A DNA stretch of 64,000 bases from Gammaproteobacteria bacterium (GCA_016191235.1 JACPOZ010000048.1:1-64000), one strand, 5' to 3'; positions 17,762 to 26,928 are shown, counted from the first letter of the stretch. Notes: a model not told the origin generated them from the sequence alone. Numbers and translations: made by a program.

Positions 17762-18829
17762 ATGACACCTGATGCCGACATCAGTGCCGCGCTCCAGGCC
17801 AGCGTGCTTGATGCCATTGCACAAAACAGATCCTTGCAGATTGTAGGCGGCGGCAGCAAGACTTTTTATGGCCGCGCGCCACAGGGTGAACCCCTGTCTG
17901 TGACAGGGCACCGAGGCGTGATTAGTTATGAGCCGACCGAGTTGGTCATCACCGCCCGTGCGGGCACCACACTTGCCGATGTCGAGGCCTTGCTCGCCAA
18001 GCACAACCAGATGCTGCCCTTCGATCCGCCCCATTTTTCAGGTGCCGCCACCATGGGCGGCGCCATTGCCACTGGCCTGTCCGGCCCACGTCGTCCCTAT
18101 GCAGGCAGTGCGCGCGACTTCGTGCTGGGCGTCAAGGTGCTGACCGGCAAGGGTGAGATTCTGGGTTTCGGTGGACAAGTGATGAAAAATGTCGCGGGTT
18201 TTGATGTGTCGCGGTTTATGGCGGGTAGCCTGGGCACGCTGGGCATTTTGCTGGAGGTCTCGCTCAAGGTATTGCCACGTCCTGAGTCTGAACAGACCCT
18301 GCTATTCGAATGCTCAGCCCTTGACGCTATCCGACGTATGAACGCCTGGGCAGGCCAGCCGCTGCCGCTCTCCGGCGCGGCATTTGATGGTGGGAGGCTG
18401 TATTTGCGCCTTTCAGGAAGCACGGCGGCGCTGAATGCCGCGCGTGAAAAGCTGGGTGGAGAATTAGCTGCCGATGGCGCTGCCTTTTGGCGTGGAGTGC
18501 GAGACCACGCGTGTATCTTCTTTCAAGGCGATGCCCCGTTGTGGCGCGTATCGGTGCCCGCCGCGACACCGCCCCTCGACCTGCCTGGAGAATGGCTGCT
18601 AGACTGGGGCGGCGCGCAGCGCTGGCTCAAGACGAGCTGCGCACCCGCGACGATCCGTGAGCTCACCGCCAAGGCAGGCGGCCATGCCACCCTGTTTCGT
18701 GGCGGTGACCGCCAGGGGGCGGTGTTTCATCCCTTATCACCGGCTTTAATGGCCCTGCACCTGCGGCTCAAGGCGGCGTTCGATCCTCACGGGATACTCA
18801 ATCCGGGGCGGATGTATTCGGAGGGGTGA
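17762..18829 (+). CDS. glcE: Glycolate oxidase FAD-binding subunit GlcE
   Basis: A 355-aa protein, like E. coli GlcE (350 aa), with a second FAD-binding_4 domain (AATMGGAIATGLSGP; VAGFDVSRFMAGSLGTLG) and a short C-terminal part ending in FDPHGILNPGRM. It starts one base after the glcD stop. It forms the glycolate dehydrogenase complex with GlcD and GlcF at the inner membrane. The track start at 17633 lies within glcD and is not needed. Confidence 0.94.
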   Translation: MTPDADISAALQASVLDAIAQNRSLQIVGGGSKTFYGRAPQGEPLSVTGHRGVISYEPTELVITARAGTTLADVEALLAKHNQMLPFDPPHFSGAATMGGAIATGLSGPRRPYAGSARDFVLGVKVLTGKGEILGFGGQVMKNVAGFDVSRFMAGSLGTLGILLEVSLKVLPRPESEQTLLFECSALDAIRRMNAWAGQPLPLSGAAFDGGRLYLRLSGSTAALNAAREKLGGELAADGAAFWRGVRDHACIFFQGDAPLWRVSVPAATPPLDLPGEWLLDWGGAQRWLKTSCAPATIRELTAKAGGHATLFRGGDRQGAVFHPLSPALMALHLRLKAAFDPHGILNPGRMYSEG

Positions 18830-18862
18830 TCCGGTCATCAACGGTAAGCAAGGAGATTGCGT

Positions 18863-19516
18863 ATGAGCGAATTAACTCTTGTCATCGGCAACAAAAATTA
18901 CTCTTCCTGGTCATTGCGTCCCTGGTTGCTGCTGAAGCACGCCGGCATTCCGTTTAAGGAAATGCGAATCCCTTTGTATGTCGGGGACTGGCAAGCGGAA
19001 ATGCTCAAATATTCGCCATCGGGCAAGGTGCCCGCCTTGCGAGATGGCGGTCTGACGGTATGGGATTCGCTGGCGATCTGTGAATACATTGCAGAACAGT
19101 TTCCCGAGCACCTGCTCTGGCCAAAAGACATGGAAGCGCGCGCAGTGGCACGTTCGGTGAGTGCGGAGATGCACTCCGGCTTTGCCAATCTGCGGCAGAA
19201 TATGACCATGAATTGCCGGAAACACTATCCTGGCAAGGGCCGTGCGCCCGGCGTGCAGGAAGACATCGACCGCATCACGGCCATCTGGAATGACTGCCGC
19301 GCACGTTTCGGCCGTGACGGAGATTTTCTGTTCGGGCAGTTCAGTATCGCCGACGCCATGTTCGCGCCAGTGACCACGCGCTTTATTACCTACGACGTGC
19401 CGCTCGCTCCGGTCAGCGCCGCGTATGTCAATGCCGTGCAAGCCTTGCCCGCCATGCAGGAGTGGTATGCTTCGGCACGCGATGAAGCTGAAGTGATTGA
19501 GCAATACGAACACTAA
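18863..19516 (+). CDS. Glutathione S-transferase family protein
   Basis: A 217-aa cytosolic GST: N-terminal thioredoxin-like domain (about 1-80; SLRPWLLLKHAGIPF, GKVPALRDG, WDSLAICEYIAE) and all-helical C-terminal domain (FGQFSIADAMFAPV). It is inserted between glcE and glcF. The ATG at 18863 is preceded by AAGGAG and is preferred to the TTG at 18857. It may detoxify aldehydes or peroxides formed with glyoxylate; this is inference from position only. Confidence 0.9.
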   Translation: MSELTLVIGNKNYSSWSLRPWLLLKHAGIPFKEMRIPLYVGDWQAEMLKYSPSGKVPALRDGGLTVWDSLAICEYIAEQFPEHLLWPKDMEARAVARSVSAEMHSGFANLRQNMTMNCRKHYPGKGRAPGVQEDIDRITAIWNDCRARFGRDGDFLFGQFSIADAMFAPVTTRFITYDVPLAPVSAAYVNAVQALPAMQEWYASARDEAEVIEQYEH

Positions 19517-19581
19517 CACCCTACATCTGACCCCCGCCCCTCTTTATCCAAAGAGGAAAACGCGCATTTTGTGAAACATCC

Positions 19582-20805
19582 ATGAAAACCCAGCTTAGCG
19601 ATTCCATCAAAAACACCCCGCAAGGCCAGGAGGCAGACAGCATCCTGCGCGCCTGCGTGCATTGCGGTTTCTGCACGGCCACTTGCCCCACCTATCAATT
19701 GCTGGGCGATGAGCTGGATGGCCCGCGCGGCCGTATCTACCTCATCAAGGAGATGCTGGAAGGCGAGACAGTCAGCCGCAAGACCCAGCTCCACCTTGAC
19801 CGCTGCCTGACGTGTCGCGCCTGCGAGACCACGTGCCCTTCCGGTGTGCAGTATGGCCGGTTAGTGGATATAGGACGCGCCGTGGCGGAAGAGCGCGTGA
19901 CACGCCCATGGCAGGAGCGCGTCACGCGTCGTGTGCTGCGCGCGGTGATTCCTTATTCCAGCCGTTTCACGCCGCTGCTCAGGTTGGGTCAGATGGTGCG
20001 TCCATTGTTGCCGGCGGCGATGCGCGCCTCCATACCGTCGCGTCATCCCTCCACGTTCTGGCCCGCGCCACGCCACACCCGGCAAATGGTGGTGCTGGAC
20101 GGCTGCGCGCAACCTGCCATCGCCCCCAACATCAACGCCGCCACAGCGCGCGTGCTCGACCGTCTGGGCATCTCACTGCTACGCGCCGATAGGGCAGGCT
20201 GCTGTGGAGCGGTGAGTCATCATCTCAATGCTCACGAAGAAGGCATGGATTTCATGCGCCACAACATCGACGCCTGGTGGCCGCATATCGAAGCGGGTGC
20301 GGAGGCCATAGTCATGACTGCCAGCGGCTGTGGCGCCCTGGTGAAGGAATATGGCCACATCCTGCGTGATGATCCGGCCTATGCCGAAAAAGCCACGCGT
20401 GTTTCTGCGCTTACCCGGGATATTTCCGAAGTGCTGCTGGCTGAAAAGGACGGCCTGGCAAAACACTTCAGCAACGCTAAAGGCCCAAAACTCGCTTTTC
20501 ATTCGCCATGCACCTTGCAGCATGGCCAAAAACTGCCCGGCGTTGTGGAAAATATCCTGCAAACCTGCGGCTACGAGCTAACCCCCGTGCCTGACGCGCA
20601 TCTGTGCTGTGGTTCGGCGGGTACCTACTCCATCTTGCAAAAAGAGCTTTCCCAGCAACTGCTGCAAAACAAACTCGCCGCGTTGCAGTCCGGCGCGCCT
20701 GCTGTCATCGCCACTGCCAACATCGGTTGTCTGACCCATTTGCAAAGCCGGTCGGATGTGCCGGTCAGGCATTGGGTTGAGCTACTGGACGATATTTCTT
20801 TTTGA
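19582..20805 (+). CDS. glcF: Glycolate oxidase iron-sulfur subunit GlcF
   Basis: A 407-aa iron-sulfur protein of E. coli GlcF length. Two [4Fe-4S] ferredoxin motifs are intact (CVHCGFCTATCP near residue 27 and CLTCRACETTCP near 74), followed by two heterodisulfide-reductase-like CCG domains (AGCCGAVSHH, LCCGSAGTY). It passes electrons from the GlcD/GlcE flavins to the quinone pool. It completes the glcDEF set, separated from glcE only by the GST gene. Confidence 0.95.
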   Translation: MKTQLSDSIKNTPQGQEADSILRACVHCGFCTATCPTYQLLGDELDGPRGRIYLIKEMLEGETVSRKTQLHLDRCLTCRACETTCPSGVQYGRLVDIGRAVAEERVTRPWQERVTRRVLRAVIPYSSRFTPLLRLGQMVRPLLPAAMRASIPSRHPSTFWPAPRHTRQMVVLDGCAQPAIAPNINAATARVLDRLGISLLRADRAGCCGAVSHHLNAHEEGMDFMRHNIDAWWPHIEAGAEAIVMTASGCGALVKEYGHILRDDPAYAEKATRVSALTRDISEVLLAEKDGLAKHFSNAKGPKLAFHSPCTLQHGQKLPGVVENILQTCGYELTPVPDAHLCCGSAGTYSILQKELSQQLLQNKLAALQSGAPAVIATANIGCLTHLQSRSDVPVRHWVELLDDISF

Positions 20806-20976
20806 GGCGTTCTCCATTCAGCTTCGGTTCAGCTTGGCCGATGTAATCTGTGCCCAAGCTGGAGAGAAAACTTCAGCCAGCGGAAGGAACAACGAGAGCA
20901 GGCCATGCTCTCTATATGGTCGGTGAATACGTTGGGTCGCCGGTAAATTATTCGGTAATTTGATTAGGAGAAGATA

Positions 20977-21309
20977 ATGAAAGTTCAAGCGCTTGTTCTG
21001 GGTGCCGCTCTGTCGGTTGCTGCATTGCCGTCTTTTGCTTCTGAAGGCCTGGATCTGGCCAAGGCCAGTGGTTGCCTCGCTTGCCACAGCGTAGAGAAGA
21101 AGGTTGTTGGTCCTGCCTGGCAGGATGTTGCCAATAAGTACAAGGGTGATGCAGGCGCCAAGGCTGCCCTGATCGCCAAGGTCAAGGCTGGCGGCAAGGG
21201 CAACTGGACTGCCGTAACCGGCGGCGTCCCGATGCCTCCCTACTCCCCCCGCGTTGCCGATGCGGATATCGAGAAGCTGGTGACCTTCGTATTGGGTCTG
21301 GCCAAGTAA
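20977..21309 (+). CDS. Periplasmic class I cytochrome c (c551/c5-like)
   Basis: A 110-aa secreted monohaem cytochrome: signal peptide ending near SFAS, haem motif CLACH at about residues 34-38, and a Met ligand in the VPMPPYSPRV segment. Length and layout match cytochrome c-551/c-552 electron carriers. TAGGAGAAGATA precedes the ATG. It is followed by a strong terminator. It could carry electrons to a terminal oxidase; a direct role with glycolate oxidase is not implied. Confidence 0.93.
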   Translation: MKVQALVLGAALSVAALPSFASEGLDLAKASGCLACHSVEKKVVGPAWQDVANKYKGDAGAKAALIAKVKAGGKGNWTAVTGGVPMPPYSPRVADADIEKLVTFVLGLAK

Positions 21310-21351
21310 TAGCCGGATAACATCCCCCCTTACGGGGAAGGATGTCACCCC

Positions 21352-21400
21352 GCCTCCCTCATGCAGCGTCTTTTCGGGCGCCGCGTGAGGGGGGTTTTTT
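21352..21400 (+). terminator. Intrinsic terminator after cytochrome c
   Basis: A long stem (CCTCCCTCATGC pairing with GCGTGAGGGGGG) is followed by TTTTTT. It closes the cytochrome c transcript. Confidence 0.8.
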
Positions 21401-21556
21401 ATGGTCGACAAAAAGGATATTTATTTATATTTTTCAATATATTAAGATATATTTCAGCCTCCTTTTTGGTTTCATTCAGCCCCTGTTCATCCTCGATAGG
21501 ATAGTCTGTAATCGCCTGCAATGATCAGGCGTTCCAACTTACCGGAGGAGACAACA

Positions 21557-22171
21557 ATGAAGTCCTCAATGCTTGTTTTGGGTCTTGCCTTATCATCCCT
21601 TGCCGCTTCGTTTAATGCCGTCGCCGATAATGACAAGAATCGCTATGATCGCCATGACCGCTCCTATGACAGGGGCTATTACGATGGTGGTTATGGCCGT
21701 CATGAGCGTCACGGCCATGAGCGTCGTTATGATGATTTTGCCAGGGTTATCGATGTCGACCCCATCATCGAAATTTCACGCACGCCCTACGCCCGGCAGC
21801 AATGCTGGGATGAGCAAGTGGCTTATTCCGGGCGCGGTCACAATGATGCTGCAGGCGCGATGATTCTTGGCGGTATAGTGGGTGGCGTGGTCGGCAATCA
21901 GGTGGGTGAAGGGCGCGGCAGAGATGCCGCAACGCTGCTTGGGACGCTGGTGGGCGCGTCCATCGGCCATGAGATGAACGGCAGAAATGGGCGCCCCGCT
22001 CCCGTGGTGAATCAGCGCTGCCGCACCATCACCCAGTATGATGAAAGCGAGCGCGTCGCCGGTTACCGCGTCACGTACCGCTACAGAGGGCAAACCTATG
22101 TAACCCGTACCGATCGTCATCCCGGATCGACGATCAGGGTCGGCTCGATGATGGTGTCATATGATGATTGA
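21557..22171 (+). CDS. Glycine-zipper (17-kDa antigen-like) outer-membrane protein
   Basis: A 204-aa secreted protein: signal peptide (ends near NAVAD), a His/Tyr/Arg/Gly-rich stretch (YDRHDRSYDRGYYDGG) and a glycine-zipper 2TM domain (about 110-150; AMILGGIVGGVVGNQVGEG) typical of Rickettsia 17-kDa antigen-like envelope proteins. GGAGGAG precedes ATG 21557, so the track start at 21521 is rejected. Its stop overlaps the PepSY gene by 11 nt. Confidence 0.85.
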   Translation: MKSSMLVLGLALSSLAASFNAVADNDKNRYDRHDRSYDRGYYDGGYGRHERHGHERRYDDFARVIDVDPIIEISRTPYARQQCWDEQVAYSGRGHNDAAGAMILGGIVGGVVGNQVGEGRGRDAATLLGTLVGASIGHEMNGRNGRPAPVVNQRCRTITQYDESERVAGYRVTYRYRGQTYVTRTDRHPGSTIRVGSMMVSYDD

Positions 22172-22481
22172 TATACCGGAGTGGATCGCGCGTACATTAA
22201 AATGTGGCGGGCTGGCGGCGCTATTGGTAGTGTGGGTGATGCCCGTCCACGCCGCGCCATCCACAGCGGGTATGGACGCACATGGATCGGAACATCAACG
22301 GCGGCAATTGACGCTCGATGACGCTGCCGCCGAGGTGCGTCAGGCAACGGCGGGGCGGGTGGTGTCGGCAGATGCGGCGGAGATGCAAGGCCGAGCGATG
22401 TTCCGCATCAAGGTGCTCACCGCCTCCGGGCAGGTGCGCATCTTCATGGTCGAGCCAGAGGGCGGTAAACGGTTTGAATAA
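22161..22481 (+). CDS. Small secreted PepSY-domain protein
   Basis: A 106-aa protein with a signal peptide (VVWVMPVHAA) and a C-terminal PepSY-like module (about 48-106; LTLDDAAAEVRQATAGRVV, FRIKVLTASGQVRIFMV). It overlaps the glycine-zipper gene and is 17 nt upstream of the response regulator. Such small PepSY proteins often sit beside PhoPQ-type systems and may act as periplasmic modulators of the sensor; here that is inference. Confidence 0.75.
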   Translation: MMIDIPEWIARTLKCGGLAALLVVWVMPVHAAPSTAGMDAHGSEHQRRQLTLDDAAAEVRQATAGRVVSADAAEMQGRAMFRIKVLTASGQVRIFMVEPEGGKRFE

Positions 22482-22498
22482 AGAGCGAATGGTGGGCG

Positions 22499-23191
22499 AT
22501 GCGAATATTGGTCATTGAAGACGAAGCCTCGCTGCGCGAGCAGTTGCTGACACGGTTCCGCGAGGATGGCTATGCCGTGGATGCGGCATCAGACGGGGAG
22601 GAAGGCCTGTATCTGGGGTCGGAATTCCCCTTCGATGTTGCTGTGGTGGATCTGGGCTTGCCCAAGCTGTCAGGTATCGAAGTTATCCAGCGTTTGCGCG
22701 CTGCGGGAAAAACCTTCCCTATCCTGATTCTGACCGCGCGCGGGCGGTGGCAGGAGAAGGTTGAAGGGCTGGAGGCCGGCGGCGATGATTATCTGGTCAA
22801 GCCGTTTCACATGGAGGAACTGCTGGCGCGCATCAAGGTGCTGCTGCGCCGTGCGGCGGGCTGGTCGCAGCCGGTGCTGCGTTGTGGGCCGGTGGCATTG
22901 GATACCGTCTCCCAGCAGGTCAGCGCGTATGGCCAGGCTGTGGATCTGACAGCGTATGAATATAACCTGCTTGAATACCTGATGTTGCATAACGGTGAAG
23001 TCGTGTCCAAGGCCGAACTTACCGAACACCTCTACGATCAGGACTTCGACCGCGACAGCAATGTCCTCGAAGTGCTGGTGGGGCGCTTGCGGCGCAAGCT
23101 TGACCCGGAAGGGGTGCTCCAACCCATCGAAACCCTGCGCGGACGGGGCTATCGTTTTACCCTGGCGCGTAATTCCAATGTTCTCCCTTAA
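22499..23191 (+). CDS. OmpR/PhoP-like response regulator
   Basis: A 230-aa two-domain regulator: receiver domain with phospho-acceptor Asp in VVDLGLPK (about residue 51) and switch Lys in LVKPFH, then an OmpR-type winged helix (RDSNVLEVLVGRLRRKLD). It resembles PhoP. Its 3' end overlaps the histidine kinase gene by 14 nt. Probably responds to envelope conditions such as divalent cations or antimicrobial peptides. Confidence 0.93.
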   Translation: MRILVIEDEASLREQLLTRFREDGYAVDAASDGEEGLYLGSEFPFDVAVVDLGLPKLSGIEVIQRLRAAGKTFPILILTARGRWQEKVEGLEAGGDDYLVKPFHMEELLARIKVLLRRAAGWSQPVLRCGPVALDTVSQQVSAYGQAVDLTAYEYNLLEYLMLHNGEVVSKAELTEHLYDQDFDRDSNVLEVLVGRLRRKLDPEGVLQPIETLRGRGYRFTLARNSNVLP

Positions 23192-24536
23192 CGCCCGTTT
23201 GTTGATCGCGGGGAGCCTGGTGCTGGCGGCGTTCCTTGGACTCACCGGCTTTACGCTCGACAAGGCGTTTCGTACCAGCGCCGAAGCCGCCATGCGCGAC
23301 CGTCTGCAAGGCCATATCTATGCGCTGCTCGCCGCCTCCGAGCTGGACAAAAATGGTGTGATGAGCGTATCGAAGGAGATGCCCGACGCCGGATTTGCCA
23401 CGCCAGGGTCGGGTATTTACGGGCAGATAGCCTCGCATGATGGCAAGCAGGCGCTGCGTTCGCCTTCCATGGTGGGATTGACGATACCCTTCACTCTCGG
23501 CCTGGAGATGGGAACCAATCGCTTTGAACGCGTCATTGCCTCGGATGGCACACCCCTGTATGCGCTGGGTTTTGGCTTGTCCTGGAAAGTGAAGGGCAAG
23601 CAGCGTGGTTTTACCTTTAGTGTTGCCGAGAACATGAACAGCTTTTATGTGCAGGTCAACAGCTTCCGGCGCAGCCTGTGGGGCTGGCTGGGCGGTGTGG
23701 CGCTGCTGCTGCTGGCGGTGCAAGGCAGCATTCTGCGTTGGAGTCTTGCGCCGTTACGCCGCGTGTCCACCGATCTGGCGGCCATCGAGGCCGGGCAGGC
23801 TACCCAGCTGGGAGGCCGTTATCCGCAAGAACTGCGCGGCCTGACCGACAACCTCAATATTCTGATACGCGCCAGTCATGCGCAGTTGGACCGTTATCGC
23901 CATACACTGGGTGATCTTGCCCACAGCCTGAAGACCCCGCTCGCCGTCGTGCGCGGCTCCGTGGAAAGCGAAAGCTCCATCGAGGAGTTGCGCCGCACTG
24001 TGCAGGAACAGGTAGACCGCATGACACAGATCGTCGAATACCAGCTCCAGCGCGCCGCAGCGTCGGGCCGCACCGCACTCGCAGCGCCGGTGAACGTCAG
24101 CACGGTAGTGGAAAGGATCGCTGCTTCGCTGGGCAAGGTTTATGCCGACAAGGGCATTCACTTTTCCATCCAGATAGCGGAGGGCGCGGTGTTTTATGGC
24201 GACGAAGGTGATCTGATGGAGCTTTTGGGCAACCTGATGGATAACGCCTGCAAATGGTGCAATCACCGCGTTGTAATAACCGCCCGCCCCCTTGCCGACG
24301 CCTTTCACCGGCACTCCGGGCTGGAACTGCGGGTGGAAGACGACGGGCAGGGTATCCCCCTAGAAAATGCCGATCGGGTGTTGCAACGCGGTGTACGCGC
24401 CGACGAGACCATCAACGGCCATGGTATTGGCCTTGCGGTGGTGCAGGACATCCTGCGCGTGTACGATGGAAAGCTGGAAGTCGGCAAAAGTGAAATGGGC
24501 GGCGCGGGCTTTATAGTGCACATGCCAGGGACATGA
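23178..24536 (+). CDS. PhoQ-like sensor histidine kinase
   Basis: A 452-aa membrane kinase: transmembrane helix near the N-terminus (LIAGSLVLAAFLGLTGF), periplasmic PhoQ-like sensor, second helix at about 160-180, HAMP-like segment, phospho-acceptor His in LGDLAHSLKTPLAVV, and HATPase_c with NLMDNACKWC and DDGQGIP. ATG 23178 inside the regulator gene is used instead of the upstream track start. It partners the adjacent regulator. Confidence 0.93.
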   Translation: MFSLNARLLIAGSLVLAAFLGLTGFTLDKAFRTSAEAAMRDRLQGHIYALLAASELDKNGVMSVSKEMPDAGFATPGSGIYGQIASHDGKQALRSPSMVGLTIPFTLGLEMGTNRFERVIASDGTPLYALGFGLSWKVKGKQRGFTFSVAENMNSFYVQVNSFRRSLWGWLGGVALLLLAVQGSILRWSLAPLRRVSTDLAAIEAGQATQLGGRYPQELRGLTDNLNILIRASHAQLDRYRHTLGDLAHSLKTPLAVVRGSVESESSIEELRRTVQEQVDRMTQIVEYQLQRAAASGRTALAAPVNVSTVVERIAASLGKVYADKGIHFSIQIAEGAVFYGDEGDLMELLGNLMDNACKWCNHRVVITARPLADAFHRHSGLELRVEDDGQGIPLENADRVLQRGVRADETINGHGIGLAVVQDILRVYDGKLEVGKSEMGGAGFIVHMPGT

Positions 24537-24549
24537 TGGGTGGCGAGAT

Positions 24550-25449
24550 TTATTTTTGCCCGGCTGTCACGTGCGTGAAGCGGCTTAAAACGCTATGAAT
24601 CCACTCCGCGTAGCTGGACACCAACATCCCCCCGCCGCCTGAGCCGAACTTCGGCGCGGTCGCGCCGAGCTGAAAGGTATTGATGCCCGCAAGCATCCAG
24701 CGTCCACCTGATTCGACGAAGGCCGGGCTGCCCGAATCGCCGCCGCCCACCGTGGTTTCGATGCTGTTGCCCAAGGTGGAACCGCCACCCCGATTGGATG
24801 TTCCCTCCGGACCGTCAAAATCATATATATAGGCCTCCAGGCGCTTACTGCCCTCATCGTCTGGCACCACCCCGTCCACATTATTCTTGCCAGTCCTTTT
24901 TACGGTGGGATTACCGCCCATGGTGATGCCCTCCACGCCGTTTCCGCTGGCGCCGTATCCCACCAGTGTCAGCGTCATACCGGGCGCGGGAGGCGATGTA
25001 TTGAGGCCATAAATGGCCACACCCTCCGGTACCGCCTCACCGAGCTGCACCACGGCTATATCATCCCGGGTGATGTCATTTTTGTTGTAGCCGGTGTAAT
25101 CCGTGTGTACAAATACCGCCTTGGCCTGGATGCGGTGCGACAGATCGGCGCCGTAGTTGAGGTTAAACACAATTTTATCGGGCGCCACGCCATTCACCAC
25201 ATGGGCAGCGGTGAGTACATGGCGAGGGCCGATCACCACCGCGCTGAAGGTCCCGCCATTGACCGACAGGCTTCCGACACCTGACCAAGGCGAAGAAATG
25301 GTGTTGGGGTCAACACGTTGCGCCGGAGAGTCTGGCGCAGCCCCGGCCAGCAGGGCATGGGCGGGCAGGCTATGCGCAAACAAGAGCGCCATACCGAGCG
25401 CAAGGCGCAACACTATGAGATTGGGAAGCATCGGCGTGGGTAAGCGCAT
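24550..25449 (-). CDS. Secreted trypsin-like serine protease
   Basis: An S1-family protease of about 299 aa from ATG 25449 (the longer track ORF begins at 25530). It has a signal peptide (LLFAHSLPAHA), catalytic His in VLTAAHVV, Asp in DDIAVVQL and Ser in GGGDSGSPAF. All three triad residues are present. It is convergent with the phoQ-like gene. It is probably exported to the periplasm or medium; whether the secretion operon at 1-11 kb exports it is unknown. Confidence 0.88.
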   Translation of the reverse strand: MRLPTPMLPNLIVLRLALGMALLFAHSLPAHALLAGAAPDSPAQRVDPNTISSPWSGVGSLSVNGGTFSAVVIGPRHVLTAAHVVNGVAPDKIVFNLNYGADLSHRIQAKAVFVHTDYTGYNKNDITRDDIAVVQLGEAVPEGVAIYGLNTSPPAPGMTLTLVGYGASGNGVEGITMGGNPTVKRTGKNNVDGVVPDDEGSKRLEAYIYDFDGPEGTSNRGGGSTLGNSIETTVGGGDSGSPAFVESGGRWMLAGINTFQLGATAPKFGSGGGGMLVSSYAEWIHSVLSRFTHVTAGQK

Positions 25450-25530
25450 GTCGCTATTGTCCGCCAGTGGCGTTGTGGGCGCAATCAGGGGGACGGAAAG
25501 TATCCCCGGGTTACGCCGCAAAGCATCCAA

Positions 25531-25580
25531 CGCCAGTTAATTGGCGATAATTGACAAAAAATGTCAATAACATATATAAA
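25531..25580 (+). promoter_or_regulatory. Promoter with palindromes upstream of rloA
   Basis: -35 TTGACA at 25551-25556 and -10 TATAAA at 25575-25580 (18-bp spacer). A perfect palindrome ATTGACA-N5-TGTCAAT (25550-25568) covers the -35, and a second inverted repeat CGCCA-N6-TGGCG lies at 25531-25546. The layout suggests repression of the RloAB operon. Confidence 0.55.
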
Positions 25581-25643
25581 ATTAATGTAATATTGCTTGA
25601 TGGCTGTAATTGTGGCGTTTTTATGAATTTAAAGGAGGTGATC

Positions 25644-26924
25644 ATGTTGATTGAGTTCAGCGTGACGAATTTCAGGTCTATCCAATCGCGGCAAACATTA
25701 AGTTTGGCCAAATCCAAGCTTAAGGAATCCAAGGGGTTAGATCAGAACACCTTTACGCCAAGTGAGTTGCCTGGTTTGGGTTTGCTCAGATCGGCCGCTA
25801 TCTACGGCCCTAATGCGGCGGGTAAATCCAATCTGCTACTGGCGTTGCGCACTATGAAGGATATCGTCGTGGAGTCGGCCACCGAATGGCAGCGGGGCGA
25901 TGAAGTGCCAGTGAGTCCCTTCAGGCTTGATCCTCAATCTGCAATGGCGCCCACGGAGTTCGAGGTGATCTTTATCGCGGAGGGGGTGCGCTATCAATAT
26001 GGTTTTTCCGCGACACGGGTGCAGATTATCGAGGAGTGGCTGATCGCCTATCCCAAAGTGCGAGCCCAGCACTGGTTCGCCCGACGTTGGAATGAAAAGA
26101 AGGGGGGGTATGACTGGGATATGGGCAGCGCCCTGCAAGGACAAAAGCAGCTATGGGAGGATTCTACTCGTAGTAATGCGCTGTTCTTGTCTACAGCTGT
26201 TCAGTTAAACAGCCAGCAGCTACAGCCCGTTTATGATTGGTTCAAGAAAACATTGCGCACAACAAGCATTGCAGGTTGGGGGCCAGGTTTTACTGCGTCA
26301 TTGTGTGGTGAGTCTGTAAACAAGGCCAAAGTGTTGGCGTTTCTTAGAGCGGCGGATATTGATATTCAGGATGTGTTAATTGAGAGAAAAGTGTTCGATG
26401 CCAGCGATCTGCCCAAGGGTATGTCGGATGAGATCAAGGCAATGATTGTCAAAAAGATGGAAGGGAAGGAGGTGCTTGCTGAATTGAATACGGTGCATCA
26501 GGATTCCACCGGCAAGCCCATCGCTTTTGATTTTGAGGAGGAGTCCGATGGCACCCAAAAGCTCTTTTCGTTTGCAGGGCCGTGGCTGGATACGCTGAAA
26601 AATGGCTATGTGCTTTTCATTGATGAGTTGCACGACAACCTGCACCCCAAACTGGTGCAGTTTCTGGTGGAGCTGTTCCACAGTGACGAAACCAATCCCA
26701 AGAATGCCCAATTGGTGTTTACTACTCATGAAACCTCCATCCTGAATCAGGAGGTGTTTCGCCGAGATCAAGTGTGGTTCTGCGAGAAGAGCGATCATCG
26801 TTCCACGACCCTTTTCCCGCTGACGGACTTTAGTCCTCGCAAGGGTAGGGAAAATCTTGAGATGACCTATCTTGCCGGGCGTTATGGCGCTTTGCCTTAT
26901 GTACGCAAGTTAAAAGCAGGCTAA
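25644..26924 (+). CDS. rloA: RloA-like AAA-family ATPase
   Basis: A 426-aa SMC/ABC-like ATPase: N-terminal FSVTNFRSI, Walker A in YGPNAAGKSNLL (about residue 55), Walker B VLFIDELHDNLHP near 330 and a switch His in TTHETSIL. This is the overcoming-lysogenization-defect-like, AAA_15/21 layout seen in RloA and in the ATPase of PARIS-type defence. ATG 25644 is preceded by a perfect AAAGGAGGTGATC ribosome site, so the upstream track start is not used. It is 4 nt upstream of rloB. It probably senses phage or foreign DNA and controls the RloB effector. Confidence 0.88.
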   Translation: MLIEFSVTNFRSIQSRQTLSLAKSKLKESKGLDQNTFTPSELPGLGLLRSAAIYGPNAAGKSNLLLALRTMKDIVVESATEWQRGDEVPVSPFRLDPQSAMAPTEFEVIFIAEGVRYQYGFSATRVQIIEEWLIAYPKVRAQHWFARRWNEKKGGYDWDMGSALQGQKQLWEDSTRSNALFLSTAVQLNSQQLQPVYDWFKKTLRTTSIAGWGPGFTASLCGESVNKAKVLAFLRAADIDIQDVLIERKVFDASDLPKGMSDEIKAMIVKKMEGKEVLAELNTVHQDSTGKPIAFDFEEESDGTQKLFSFAGPWLDTLKNGYVLFIDELHDNLHPKLVQFLVELFHSDETNPKNAQLVFTTHETSILNQEVFRRDQVWFCEKSDHRSTTLFPLTDFSPRKGRENLEMTYLAGRYGALPYVRKLKAG

Positions 26925-26928
26925 CACC

